A stretch of 7,294 nucleotides of DNA from JBFLYE01 sp040756715 [NCBI: bacterium] (GCA_040756715.1 JBFLYE010000129.1:1-7294); one strand, 5' to 3'; positions 1 to 6,211 are shown, counted from the stretch's first letter. The notes: generated by a model not told the origin, from the sequence alone. Made by a program: numbers and translations.

Positions 1-612
1 CCTTATTTTATTCCTTGTATATATAGGCTTTGTGTTTGTTTTGTCAATTATAAAAGGGATGTTATTCTTCGCTAAATATTTCTCAATCTCTTTCCTTTCA
101 ATATCAATCAATGGCCTTATAATTCTAATTCCATCCATCTCCCTTTTTTCTTCTATTCCATAAGGGCTTTCTCCCCTTATGATATGAAATAGGATTGTTT
201 CTATATTATCATCAAGATTGTGCCCTAATGCGATGCTTTTTGCATTTATTTCCTTCGCAACTTTTAAAAAAAAATCATATCTTGCCCTTCTTGCCATCCT
301 TTGTGAATGAATAGGGTTTTCCCATCTTTCAACATAAAGCGCCAGGTTAAGCCTCTCTGCTATGCCTTTAACAAATTCTGCATCTTTCTCCGATTCCTTT
401 CTAAGGCAATGGTTGAAATGGCAGAGGGAAAGAGAAAGAGAAAACCTTTTCTTTAGTGAATAAAGTAGATAAACAAGGGCTGTTGAATCGCAACCACCAG
501 AGGCTCCAATTAAGATGTTATCTCCCTGCGAAACAAGTGTTTCAAGCTCCTTCAAAACCACAAGCCTAATTCTATCTTTTTTCAATTTTAGGTTTGGCTG
601 CTTTAAATTCAT
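1..612 (-). CDS. tilS: tRNA(Ile)-lysidine synthetase, C-terminus cut by window edge
   Basis: Cytoplasmic ATP-pyrophosphatase that joins lysine to C34 of the CAU-anticodon tRNA-Ile, so that it reads AUA and charges with isoleucine. The 204 visible residues run in frame to base 1 without a stop. The PP-loop is SGGCDS (residues 38-43). Further TilS landmarks are HFNHCLR followed by an ES..DAEFV stretch (from residue 65), ALGHNLDDNIET (128-139) and, at the window edge, RNKIR (200-204). Full-length TilS usually has over 300 residues, so the C-terminal domain lies outside. The start is uncertain. ATG at 612 puts the PP-loop serine at residue 38 and overlaps rsmE by 41 bp. TTG at 585 puts it at residue 29 (14 bp overlap), and GTG at 561 at residue 21. 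None has a clear SD. It is probably co-transcribed with, and coupled to, rsmE. Family assignment is secure. Confidence 0.95.
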   Translation of the reverse strand, partial: MNLKQPNLKLKKDRIRLVVLKELETLVSQGDNILIGASGGCDSTALVYLLYSLKKRFSLSLSLCHFNHCLRKESEKDAEFVKGIAERLNLALYVERWENPIHSQRMARRARYDFFLKVAKEINAKSIALGHNLDDNIETILFHIIRGESPYGIEEKREMDGIRIIRPLIDIERKEIEKYLAKNNIPFIIDKTNTKPIYTRNKIR

Positions 613-1303
613 AAAGGATTGATGAGATAACAAAAAAGGCTGCATATTCTGTTTTTATGATTGCATCCCCTAATGATACAGAAATTCCACCTATTTTTTG
701 AATAGCTTCTATCTCGCTCTTGTCAAATCCACCCTCTGGTCCAATAAAAACAGAGATTTTTTTTGAAGATTTATGGGAGGTAAGAATAGGCTTAAAATGG
801 GTTTTTCTTTCCTCCTCCCAGGGGACAATTATCAAATCATCCCCTTTTATTTCTTCTATTGCTCTATCAAGCGAAAGACAATTGGAAATATGGGGAAGGA
901 GGGAAGAGCCAGAGGTAAGGAATGAGGATTTTGCAATATTCTTAAGCCTTTCAATGTTTTCCTTTTTTGGGATAGACCTTTTTGCAATAAGGGGAATTAT
1001 CCTTTTTATAGAAAATCCTCCCAGCATTTCAACTACCAAATCCATCTTTGGATGCTTTGGAAGAGCCTGGACAAGGGTAATCTCAATGGAGGGAGGCTTT
1101 AATTTTTCCCTTTTTGTAATTTTGACAATACATTCTTTTCTATCTATTTTCTCTATTATCCCTTTAAACCTCCCACATTTTCCATCAAGGATGACAATTG
1201 TGTCTTTTTCTTTAAGCCTTAAAACCTTGATGTGCTTTAGGGTCTCTTTCTCTTTAATAATTGTAATATCCCTTGGTTCTTCTACAAAAAATCTATTTTC
1301 CAA
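572..1303 (-). CDS. rsmE: 16S rRNA (uracil1498-N3)-methyltransferase, divergent
   Basis: SPOUT-class methyltransferase that uses S-adenosylmethionine to methylate N3 of U1498 in 16S rRNA. It has 243 residues from the chosen start, normal for RsmE. The N-terminal PUA-like part begins MENRFFVEEP. The knotted catalytic part carries IGPEGGF (residues 187-193) and a degenerate SAM-loop motif, LGDAIIKTEYAA (211-222). Family members usually read LGxRILRxETA there, so the two arginines are Ala214 and Lys217 and a threonine is Tyr220. The usual EQSGR-like stretch in mid-protein is also not recognisable. A reading frame extends to TTG at 1324, but that region overlaps a promoter-like sequence, so TTG at 1303 is preferred. 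It is first in the minus-strand transcript and overlaps tilS. The fold is confident; normal enzyme activity is less certain because of the altered motif. Confidence 0.9.
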   Translation of the reverse strand: MENRFFVEEPRDITIIKEKETLKHIKVLRLKEKDTIVILDGKCGRFKGIIEKIDRKECIVKITKREKLKPPSIEITLVQALPKHPKMDLVVEMLGGFSIKRIIPLIAKRSIPKKENIERLKNIAKSSFLTSGSSLLPHISNCLSLDRAIEEIKGDDLIIVPWEEERKTHFKPILTSHKSSKKISVFIGPEGGFDKSEIEAIQKIGGISVSLGDAIIKTEYAAFFVISSILYEFKAAKPKIEKR

Positions 1304-1312
1304 TCTCTTATA

Positions 1313-1341
1313 AAAATACCACAAGGTGAAAAAAAGGTCAA
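1313..1341 (-). promoter_or_regulatory. sigma70-type promoter for rsmE-tilS
   Basis: On the minus strand, TTGACC (1341-1336), a 17-bp spacer and TATTTT (1318-1313) match the -35 and -10 consensus at 5/6 and 4/6. A start site 7 bases past the -10 falls near 1306, only about 3 bases before the TTG at 1303. This supports that start over 1324, which lies within the promoter. Confidence 0.55.
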
Positions 1342-1398
1342 GTTTAAAGTTATACCATTTTACTCGCCTTGTTTTGCTATTTGAATTTAATAAGAACC

Positions 1399-1427
1399 TT
1401 TACAAAATACATTACATTTTCTATACT
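1399..1427 (+). promoter_or_regulatory. sigma70-type promoter giving a leaderless pilT-like mRNA
   Basis: TTTACA (1399-1404), a spacer of exactly 17 bp, and TATACT (1422-1427) each match consensus at 5/6. Six bases separate the -10 from the ATG at 1434, so the expected +1 is the A of the start codon. No SD precedes the ATG. It drives the plus-strand operon and faces away from the rsmE promoter. Confidence 0.7.
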
Positions 1428-1433
1428 TAATCT

Positions 1434-2639
1434 ATGCCTGAAGAATCTATAGAAGAGCTTTTAGCCCTTATGGTTGAGGCAAAGGCATCAGACCTTTTTA
1501 TTAAGGTGGGAAGCCCTCCAACCATAAGGGTTGCAGGAAGGCTTGTTAACTTACAATCTGAAAAATGGAAGGAAAGGAGGCTTACTCCACAAGAAACAGA
1601 AAGCTTTGCATATTCTGTAATGAATGAAAAGCAGAGAAAGAATTTTGAAGAGAAGATGGAGCAAGACCTTGCCTATTCTGCCTCTGGCTTAGGAAGGTTT
1701 AGAATCAATATATTTAGGCAGAGAAACTCAATAGCTATGGCATTAAGGCTTGTTCCTTTTAACATCCCGCCATTTGAAGATTTAAATCTTCCCGAGGTCA
1801 TAAGGGAGCTTTCTGAAACCGAAAGGGGAATAATTATAGTAACCGGTGTAACCGGCTCGGGAAAATCAACCACCCTTGCTTCTATGGTAGACCATATAAA
1901 CAAACAAAGGAGGTGCCATATTGTAACCATTGAAGATCCTATAGAATTTCTCCACAGGGATAATCTTTCCATTGTCAATCAAAGGGAGGTTGAGATGGAT
2001 ACCCTATCATTTAATGATGCCTTAATCCATGTGGTCAGACAGAATCCAGATGTAATAATGGTGGGTGAAATGAGGGATATAACAAGTCTTCAGGCGGCTT
2101 TATCTGCGGCTGAAACAGGACACTTTGTCCTTACCACAATGCACACTTTGGATGCAACCCAGACATTGGAGAGGATAATAAACTTCTTTCCACCCTATCA
2201 GCATAACCAAATAAGGATGCAGCTTGTTCTCTGCCTTAAGGCAATTATTTCCTTAAGGCTTCTTCCAAGGTGTGATATAGAGGGAAGGGTCCCCGCCTGT
2301 GAGATCTTGGTTGCTACACCATTTATTAAGAAGCTTATTGAGGAAAATAAGATCTCTCAGATTCCAACAGCTATTGCAGACGGCGATTTTTATGGAATGC
2401 AAACATTTAATCAATCTTTAATAAGCCTTTATCAAAGGGGAATGGTAAGCTATGACGATGCCCTCTCTGCCTCAACGAATCCTGAGGAGTTTAAGCTAAA
2501 TATAAGGGGGATATACTCTGGAAAGGATGTAATTATGGAGGAATATATACCAAAAGAAGAAGAAATTTTAAGTAAGGAAGAGGTTAAACAGAAACCTCCC
2601 TCCAGCATTTTAAAAACAAAAGACCAATTTTCATTGTAA
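1434..2639 (+). CDS. PilT/PilU-family type IV pilus retraction ATPase
   Basis: Hexameric cytoplasmic secretion-type ATPase expected to drive disassembly of type IV pili at the inner-membrane base. It has 401 residues. The N-terminal PAS-like region (about 1-125) includes the arginine-rich GLGRFRINIFRQR stretch (85-97). The motor core has Walker A GVTGSGKST (138-146), the Asp box IEDPIEF (166-172), the Walker B/Glu segment DVIMVGEMRD (206-215) and the His box TGHFVLTTMHT (228-238). DGDFYGMQTFNQSL (316-329) and the NPEEF...RGI ending (349-360) are typical of the PilT/PilU branch rather than PilB. A charged tail of about 40 residues (361-401) exceeds the usual ~345-residue PilT and recalls PilU. 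No other pilus gene is in the window. ATG at 1434 fits the promoter. It is first of three plus-strand genes. Confidence 0.92.
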   Translation: MPEESIEELLALMVEAKASDLFIKVGSPPTIRVAGRLVNLQSEKWKERRLTPQETESFAYSVMNEKQRKNFEEKMEQDLAYSASGLGRFRINIFRQRNSIAMALRLVPFNIPPFEDLNLPEVIRELSETERGIIIVTGVTGSGKSTTLASMVDHINKQRRCHIVTIEDPIEFLHRDNLSIVNQREVEMDTLSFNDALIHVVRQNPDVIMVGEMRDITSLQAALSAAETGHFVLTTMHTLDATQTLERIINFFPPYQHNQIRMQLVLCLKAIISLRLLPRCDIEGRVPACEILVATPFIKKLIEENKISQIPTAIADGDFYGMQTFNQSLISLYQRGMVSYDDALSASTNPEEFKLNIRGIYSGKDVIMEEYIPKEEEILSKEEVKQKPPSSILKTKDQFSL

Positions 2640-2696
2640 TCTGTGGTTATCAAGTAAACTCCGTATTAAGGAGCTAAACACATACCAATTTACCTT

Positions 2697-4091
2697 ATGA
2701 AAATAAAGGTTTTAATTGCTATTGCCTGGCTTATTGTAATGACCTTTCTTTTAAAAAAGGAGGGGTTTTTTTCAAAAGAGTATAGCCTTACATATTATGA
2801 TATTTTTGGAAAGAAAGACCCTTACAGAGAAGAATACCTTGGAATCTATCTTGATAATGAAAAGATTGGCTTCTCAAAGAGCTATATTGATGCATATTCC
2901 TTTCCAGGCAATAGGGTTGGATTCAGCATATCCAATGAAACAAGGTTATTTGTCAAGGCATTTGGAGAAAGAAGCTCTATCAATATCACCACAGAGGTTT
3001 TAATTGATGATAAATACAGGCTTTCCTCATTTTCTTCTCTTCTTTCCTCAGAGCAATACAAGATAGAAGCAAAGGGAGAGAGGGTAAATAACAAAATAAT
3101 CGCCTCCCTTTATTCGGGAGGAAACCTGGTAGGTAAGATGGAATACAAAGAGAAGGATTTTATTTCAAGCTTTGTTCCAACATTGCCCGAGCTCTCTGAG
3201 GGGAGGGTTTATTGTTTAAAAAGCTTTGACCCATTTGGGATAATGGGGAATGAAAAAATAACCCTTAAGGTTTTAAAGAAAACAACAATAATGTTCGATG
3301 ATGAGCTTTATGAGACATATCCCATTGTTATTTCATATCAAAGTATTAAAGCAAAGCTTTATGCTACAAGGGATGGGAGAATATTGAAGGCATATCTTCC
3401 TCAAGGTTTCATAGCGAAGAGGGAGGATAAAAAAAAAGAAGATATGGTCAAATTCTCATATCCAGATATCTCAAGGCTTTCCTCTATACCATCAAATAGG
3501 ATAATAAAAGAGCCAAGAAAGGTTTCCTATTTTAAGATAAAGATGGATAAAAAGGTTCTTGTGATAAAGAAGGATGCCTTTCCAGAGATACCCTACACAC
3601 TTCCCATCAAGGAATATAAAGAATGGACAAAAGAGACAGCCTTTGTTCAGGCAAATGACAAAAGGATTATAGAAAAGGCAAAAGAGATTGTGGGTAAAGA
3701 AAAAAATAGCCAGAAAGCCTCAATTTTGATTATGGAATGGGTTTATACTACCCTTTCCCAAAAGCCAGCATTTAGCCTTCCCTCTGCCATTGAGGTTTTA
3801 AAAAACAAGAGAGGTGATTGCAATGAGCATACAATATTATTTACAGCTCTCTGCAGGTCTATTGGAATCCCAACCAAGATGGTGGTTGGCTTGTCCTATT
3901 CTGACAAAAGGTTTTATTACCACGCCTGGGCTAAGGTATTCTGTGGGAAATGGGTATCAATGGATCCAACATTCAACCAGGCACCAACAGATGCAACACA
4001 CATTCCTTTGATAGAAGGAGACATAGGAGAGCAGATTGGATTGTTGGGATATATAGGGAATGTAAAGATAGAGGTGTTGGAATATGATTAA
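2697..4091 (+). CDS. Membrane-anchored transglutaminase-like protein
   Basis: Transglutaminase/protease-fold enzyme, 464 residues, probably on the outer face of the cytoplasmic membrane. Residues 1-20 form an uncleaved-looking signal anchor: lysines followed by a hydrophobic stretch, with no lipobox or evident cleavage site. Residues 45-300 are a long beta-rich region starting with YLGIYLDNEKIGFS, a pattern seen in exported bacterial transglutaminase-like proteins. The C-terminal catalytic domain (about 320-440) has an apparently complete Cys-His-Asp triad: Cys375 in RGDCNEHT, His409 in YYHAWAKVF and Asp423 in WVSMDPTFNQ. It could cross-link, deamidate or cleave peptides; the substrate is unknown. 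It starts 57 bases after the pilT-like stop with no convincing promoter, so it is probably co-transcribed. An AAGGAG lies 23 bases before the ATG, too far to act normally. Its last 8 bases overlap the ABC ATPase gene. Confidence 0.88.
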   Translation: MKIKVLIAIAWLIVMTFLLKKEGFFSKEYSLTYYDIFGKKDPYREEYLGIYLDNEKIGFSKSYIDAYSFPGNRVGFSISNETRLFVKAFGERSSINITTEVLIDDKYRLSSFSSLLSSEQYKIEAKGERVNNKIIASLYSGGNLVGKMEYKEKDFISSFVPTLPELSEGRVYCLKSFDPFGIMGNEKITLKVLKKTTIMFDDELYETYPIVISYQSIKAKLYATRDGRILKAYLPQGFIAKREDKKKEDMVKFSYPDISRLSSIPSNRIIKEPRKVSYFKIKMDKKVLVIKKDAFPEIPYTLPIKEYKEWTKETAFVQANDKRIIEKAKEIVGKEKNSQKASILIMEWVYTTLSQKPAFSLPSAIEVLKNKRGDCNEHTILFTALCRSIGIPTKMVVGLSYSDKRFYYHAWAKVFCGKWVSMDPTFNQAPTDATHIPLIEGDIGEQIGLLGYIGNVKIEVLEYD

Positions 4092-4782
4092 ATTAGAGAA
4101 TCTATCAAAGACATTTGGGAATGTAAGGGCAGTTGATAACATAAGCCTCAAGATAAAAGAGGGAGAATTTTTTTGCCTCTTAGGTCCAAATGGTGCGGGG
4201 AAGACAACAACCTTAAAGCTTATTACAGGCTTGCTTAAACCATCAGGTGGAAAAATTACCATAGGTGGATATGACATAAACAAGGAGCCTATTGCTGCAA
4301 AGAGGCTATTGGGCTATATTCCAGACATTCCATTTCTCTATGACAAGTTAACCCCAAGGGAGTTTTTAAGCTTTATCAAGGATTTATATGAAGTAGATAA
4401 TAGCGGCGATGAACTTCTTTCCCTATTTGAAATATCAGATTATAAGGATACATTGATTGAGGAGTTTTCCCATGGAATGAAACAGAGGATATGCTTTTGT
4501 GCAATGCTTTTACACAATCCATCCTATATTGTGATTGATGAACCTATGGTTGGACTTGACCCAAAATCCATACACCTTGTAAAAAAGATATTGAAGGAAA
4601 GGACAAAAATGGGTGCAGCGGTTATCTTATCCACGCATCAATTATCTTTGGCAGAGGAGCTTTCCGATAGGATTTCTATTATCCATAAAGGAAAAATCAT
4701 TGCAGAAGGCTCGCCCCTATTCCTTAAGGACCTGCAAAAGAAGGAAAGCCTTGAGGAGGCATTCCTTGAGATTACAAAATAA
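4084..4782 (+). CDS. ABC transporter ATP-binding protein (EcsA/CcmA-like)
   Basis: Cytoplasmic ATPase subunit of an ABC transporter, probably of the ABC-2/Ecs exporter type, 232 residues. Motifs in order: Walker A GPNGAGKTT (34-42); the Q-loop region GYIPDIPFLYDKLT (77-90) with Asp81 in place of glutamine; the signature FSHGMKQR (128-135) replacing LSGGQ; Walker B IVIDEP (149-154) with catalytic Glu153; the D-loop GLDP (157-160); and the switch His185 in STHQ. The SHGMKQ signature and LY..LT..EF stretch recall the EcsA group. The ATG overlaps the transglutaminase stop by 8 bases and has an SD-like GAGGTG seven bases upstream, so translation is probably coupled. No membrane subunit follows because the next gene is convergent; the permease must be elsewhere or absent. 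The function assignment as an ABC ATPase is secure, the substrate unknown. Confidence 0.95.
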   Translation: MIKLENLSKTFGNVRAVDNISLKIKEGEFFCLLGPNGAGKTTTLKLITGLLKPSGGKITIGGYDINKEPIAAKRLLGYIPDIPFLYDKLTPREFLSFIKDLYEVDNSGDELLSLFEISDYKDTLIEEFSHGMKQRICFCAMLLHNPSYIVIDEPMVGLDPKSIHLVKKILKERTKMGAAVILSTHQLSLAEELSDRISIIHKGKIIAEGSPLFLKDLQKKESLEEAFLEITK

Positions 4783-4787
4783 TCTCA
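4767..4787. repeat. Inverted repeat spanning both convergent stop codons
   Basis: TGAGATTA (4767-4774), the loop CAAAA and TAATCTCA (4780-4787) form a perfect 8-bp inverted repeat. The TAA of the ABC gene (4780-4782) and the TAA of larE (4774-4772, minus) sit at the loop ends of opposite arms. The stem is AT-rich and no U-tract follows on either strand, so it is at best a weak bidirectional 3'-end structure. Confidence 0.6.
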
Positions 4788-5563
4788 TTCATACTTCCTG
4801 TCCTGTATCCAGTAAGGTCAAGGGTTATATAAGAAAATCCAAATGCCTTAAGATTTTTTGAAATCTCATCCTTTAGCCTTAAAGCCTTTTTCATCTCTTT
4901 TTTTTCTAGCTCTATCCTTGCAATGCTATTGTGAGACCTTACCCTTAATTGTTTAAAACCAAGGCTTAATAAAAATTCCTCTGACAAGGCTACCCTTTTT
5001 AATTTCTCTTTTGTTATTTTCTCTCCATAGGGAAACCTTGAGGCAAGGCAGGCAAACCCTGGTTTATTCCAGGTAGAAAGCTTAAGCTTTTTTGAAAGGG
5101 TTCTAATCTCCTGCTTGGTAAGCTTTGTCTCTTTTAAAGGGCTTCTTACTCCAAATTCCTCTTGTGCTTTTATGCCTGGTCTAAAATCATTTGTATCATC
5201 AAAGTTTGTCCCATCAATGACATAATTTAATTCCCTCTCTTTGGCAATATCTTTAAGCCTTAAAAATAACCCTCTTTTACAAAAGTAGCACCTCTGGGTT
5301 GAATTTTCTATAAATTTTGGGTCTTCTAGCTCATCTGTTTCGATTACCAAATATTCTACCCCAAAATTCTCTGCATTTATTTTAGCTTGTTCTGTTTCCT
5401 TTCTAGGATACAATGGAGAGCTTGCTATAACAGCAAGTGCATTTTTGCATTCCTTGCTTGCAAGATAAAGAAGAAGGGTTGAATCAACGCCACCTGAATA
5501 AGCAATCAAAACCCCCTCCATTTTTTGCAAGACCTCTTTTAGATGCTTTAACTTATTTTGCAT
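4772..5563 (-). CDS. larE: LarE-type ATP-dependent pyridinium-dicarboxylate sulfur transferase
   Basis: PP-loop enzyme that adenylylates and then sulfurates the pyridinium dicarboxylate precursor of the nickel-pincer cofactor of lactate racemase and related LarA enzymes. It has 263 residues, a normal LarE length. The PP-loop is SGGVDST (23-29), with DGTN (117-120), DFRPG (126-130), NKPGFACLASRFPYG (166-180) and a C-terminal RVRSHNSIARIEL stretch (207-219). Three cysteines stand out: Cys92 and Cys95 in RCYFCK, and Cys172 in ACLASR. This matches LarE forms reported to bind a 4Fe-4S cluster, unlike the Lactiplantibacillus form that sacrifices a single cysteine. larA, larB and larC are not in the window. 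It is preceded by its own likely promoter, with a weak SD (TTGGA), and its 3' end overlaps the ABC gene by 11 bp. A role in a different sulfur insertion cannot be excluded. Confidence 0.9.
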   Translation of the reverse strand: MQNKLKHLKEVLQKMEGVLIAYSGGVDSTLLLYLASKECKNALAVIASSPLYPRKETEQAKINAENFGVEYLVIETDELEDPKFIENSTQRCYFCKRGLFLRLKDIAKERELNYVIDGTNFDDTNDFRPGIKAQEEFGVRSPLKETKLTKQEIRTLSKKLKLSTWNKPGFACLASRFPYGEKITKEKLKRVALSEEFLLSLGFKQLRVRSHNSIARIELEKKEMKKALRLKDEISKNLKAFGFSYITLDLTGYRTGSMNEIIL

Positions 5564-5593
5564 TTATTCCAAGCCCGATCTTTTTTACCAAAA

Positions 5594-5623
5594 ATTATAG
5601 GAAGCATAAGGTGTAAAAATCAA
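5594..5623 (-). promoter_or_regulatory. Promoter for larE
   Basis: On the minus strand a perfect TATAAT -10 (5599-5594) lies 18 bp after TTGATT (5623-5618, 4/6 of -35 consensus). The predicted start near 5587 gives a leader of about 24 bases before the larE ATG. It sits in the 99-base gap between the Fe-S protein gene and larE, the only other content of that gap being the end of the repeat-adjacent region. Confidence 0.5.
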
Positions 5624-5662
5624 ACTGTTTATGCATTTAAACTCTTAGTTTGTGTTTAGCTA

Positions 5663-6211
5663 TTATTGATTTCTTAATTCCCCTCTTCCAGAGGGGTGTC
5701 TGCCGAAGGCAGAGAGGGTGTTTAATCTAAAAATGGAAAGAATGAAACCAATTGGACATAAAGAAAGGCACCAATATCTAGCTTTAAATGAGGAGAGAAA
5801 CAAAAATATTCCAAAAAGGGGAAGAATCCAGTAGTAACAGGAAGGAAAGAAAGAGGTATCAAGGTCAAAACAAAGGACTAATATAAAAGCAAGGAATGCA
5901 TATTTTATGTAAGGATTTGAATAAAGCCTTATATCAGGACCAGAGATTTTTCTTGAGATATTGTTTGTTATATCCTGGATTGTTCCCGCTGGGCAGAGAA
6001 ATCTGCAAAATAGCCTTCCAAAAAGACTTAGGGGAATTGCAATATAAAGAATAGGGTTTCTTAAGGTTTTCGCAGGGCAATATAAAAGGTTACATCCTGA
6101 GCAGGCAATCCAAGGAAGAGAATATGGGCAAAATTTTATGGGAATAAGAATGGGAAAGAGAAGAATAAGGGAGATAAGTTTTATTATCCTTCTGATAATG
6201 GAGAGCTTCAT
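5663..6211 (-). CDS. Membrane 4Fe-4S binding protein (NapH/polyferredoxin-like)
   Basis: Small integral membrane protein of 182 residues with the Cys-Pro motifs of the Fer4_5/NapH group, likely passing electrons across or along the membrane. Hydrophobic segments lie at about 11-27, 53-68, 102-116 and 126-141. The cysteine motifs are CSGCNLLYCP (37-46), FCRFLCPAG (68-76) and WCLSLCPIG (147-155); Cys28 and Cys125 are extra. The classical CxxCxxCxxxCP ferredoxin clusters found in full NapH or NosR-like proteins are absent, so this is a membrane-module-only form. The last ~18 residues (from Leu163-Asn164 on) are Arg/Gly/Ser-rich, unlike the rest, and are encoded by a palindromic repeat. It lies 53 bases after the DUF5989-like gene. 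The electron partner is unknown; LarE and the carbamoyltransferase are only neighbours. ATG at 6211 is used, with no SD. Confidence 0.8.
   Translation of the reverse strand: MKLSIIRRIIKLISLILLFPILIPIKFCPYSLPWIACSGCNLLYCPAKTLRNPILYIAIPLSLFGRLFCRFLCPAGTIQDITNNISRKISGPDIRLYSNPYIKYAFLAFILVLCFDLDTSFFPSCYYWILPLFGIFLFLSSFKARYWCLSLCPIGFILSIFRLNTLSAFGRHPSGRGELRNQ
5680..5718. repeat. REP-like double-hairpin palindromic element inside a gene 3' end
   Basis: Two adjacent perfect hairpins: CCCCTCT (5680-5686), loop TCC, AGAGGGG (5690-5696); then TCTGCC (5699-5704), loop GAA, GGCAGA (5708-5713), followed by GAGGG (5714-5718), which can pair with the first arm as an alternative fold. It is much richer in G+C than its surroundings. 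It encodes the C-terminal tail of the Fe-S membrane protein on the minus strand. No U-tract follows, so it is not a standard terminator. It has the architecture of dispersed extragenic palindromes, but only one copy is in this window. Confidence 0.7.

Noticed and set aside
266-274. Run of nine A in tilS as a possible frameshift
   Set aside because: TilS reads through it in the correct frame, with conserved motifs on both sides.
720-1313. A 197-codon plus-strand open frame opposite rsmE
   Set aside because: It lies wholly antisense to a clear rsmE, has low-complexity Phe/Ser/Ile-rich content typical of a shadow frame, and has no promoter or SD.
1673-1978. Minus-strand open frame inside the pilT-like gene
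   Set aside because: It is antisense to the Walker A region of a well-supported gene and its translation resembles no family.
2672-2682. The 11-mer AGCTAAACACA, repeated inverted at 5651-5661
   Set aside because: In an AT-rich window of this size several 11-base matches are expected by chance, and the flanks do not match.
3957-4283. Minus-strand open frame across the transglutaminase/ABC junction
   Set aside because: It is antisense to two strongly supported coupled genes; the apparent protein is a mirror of the Walker A coding sequence.
5680-5718. Double hairpin as a rho-independent terminator
   Set aside because: Neither strand has a U-tract after either stem, and the sequence is translated as part of the upstream gene.
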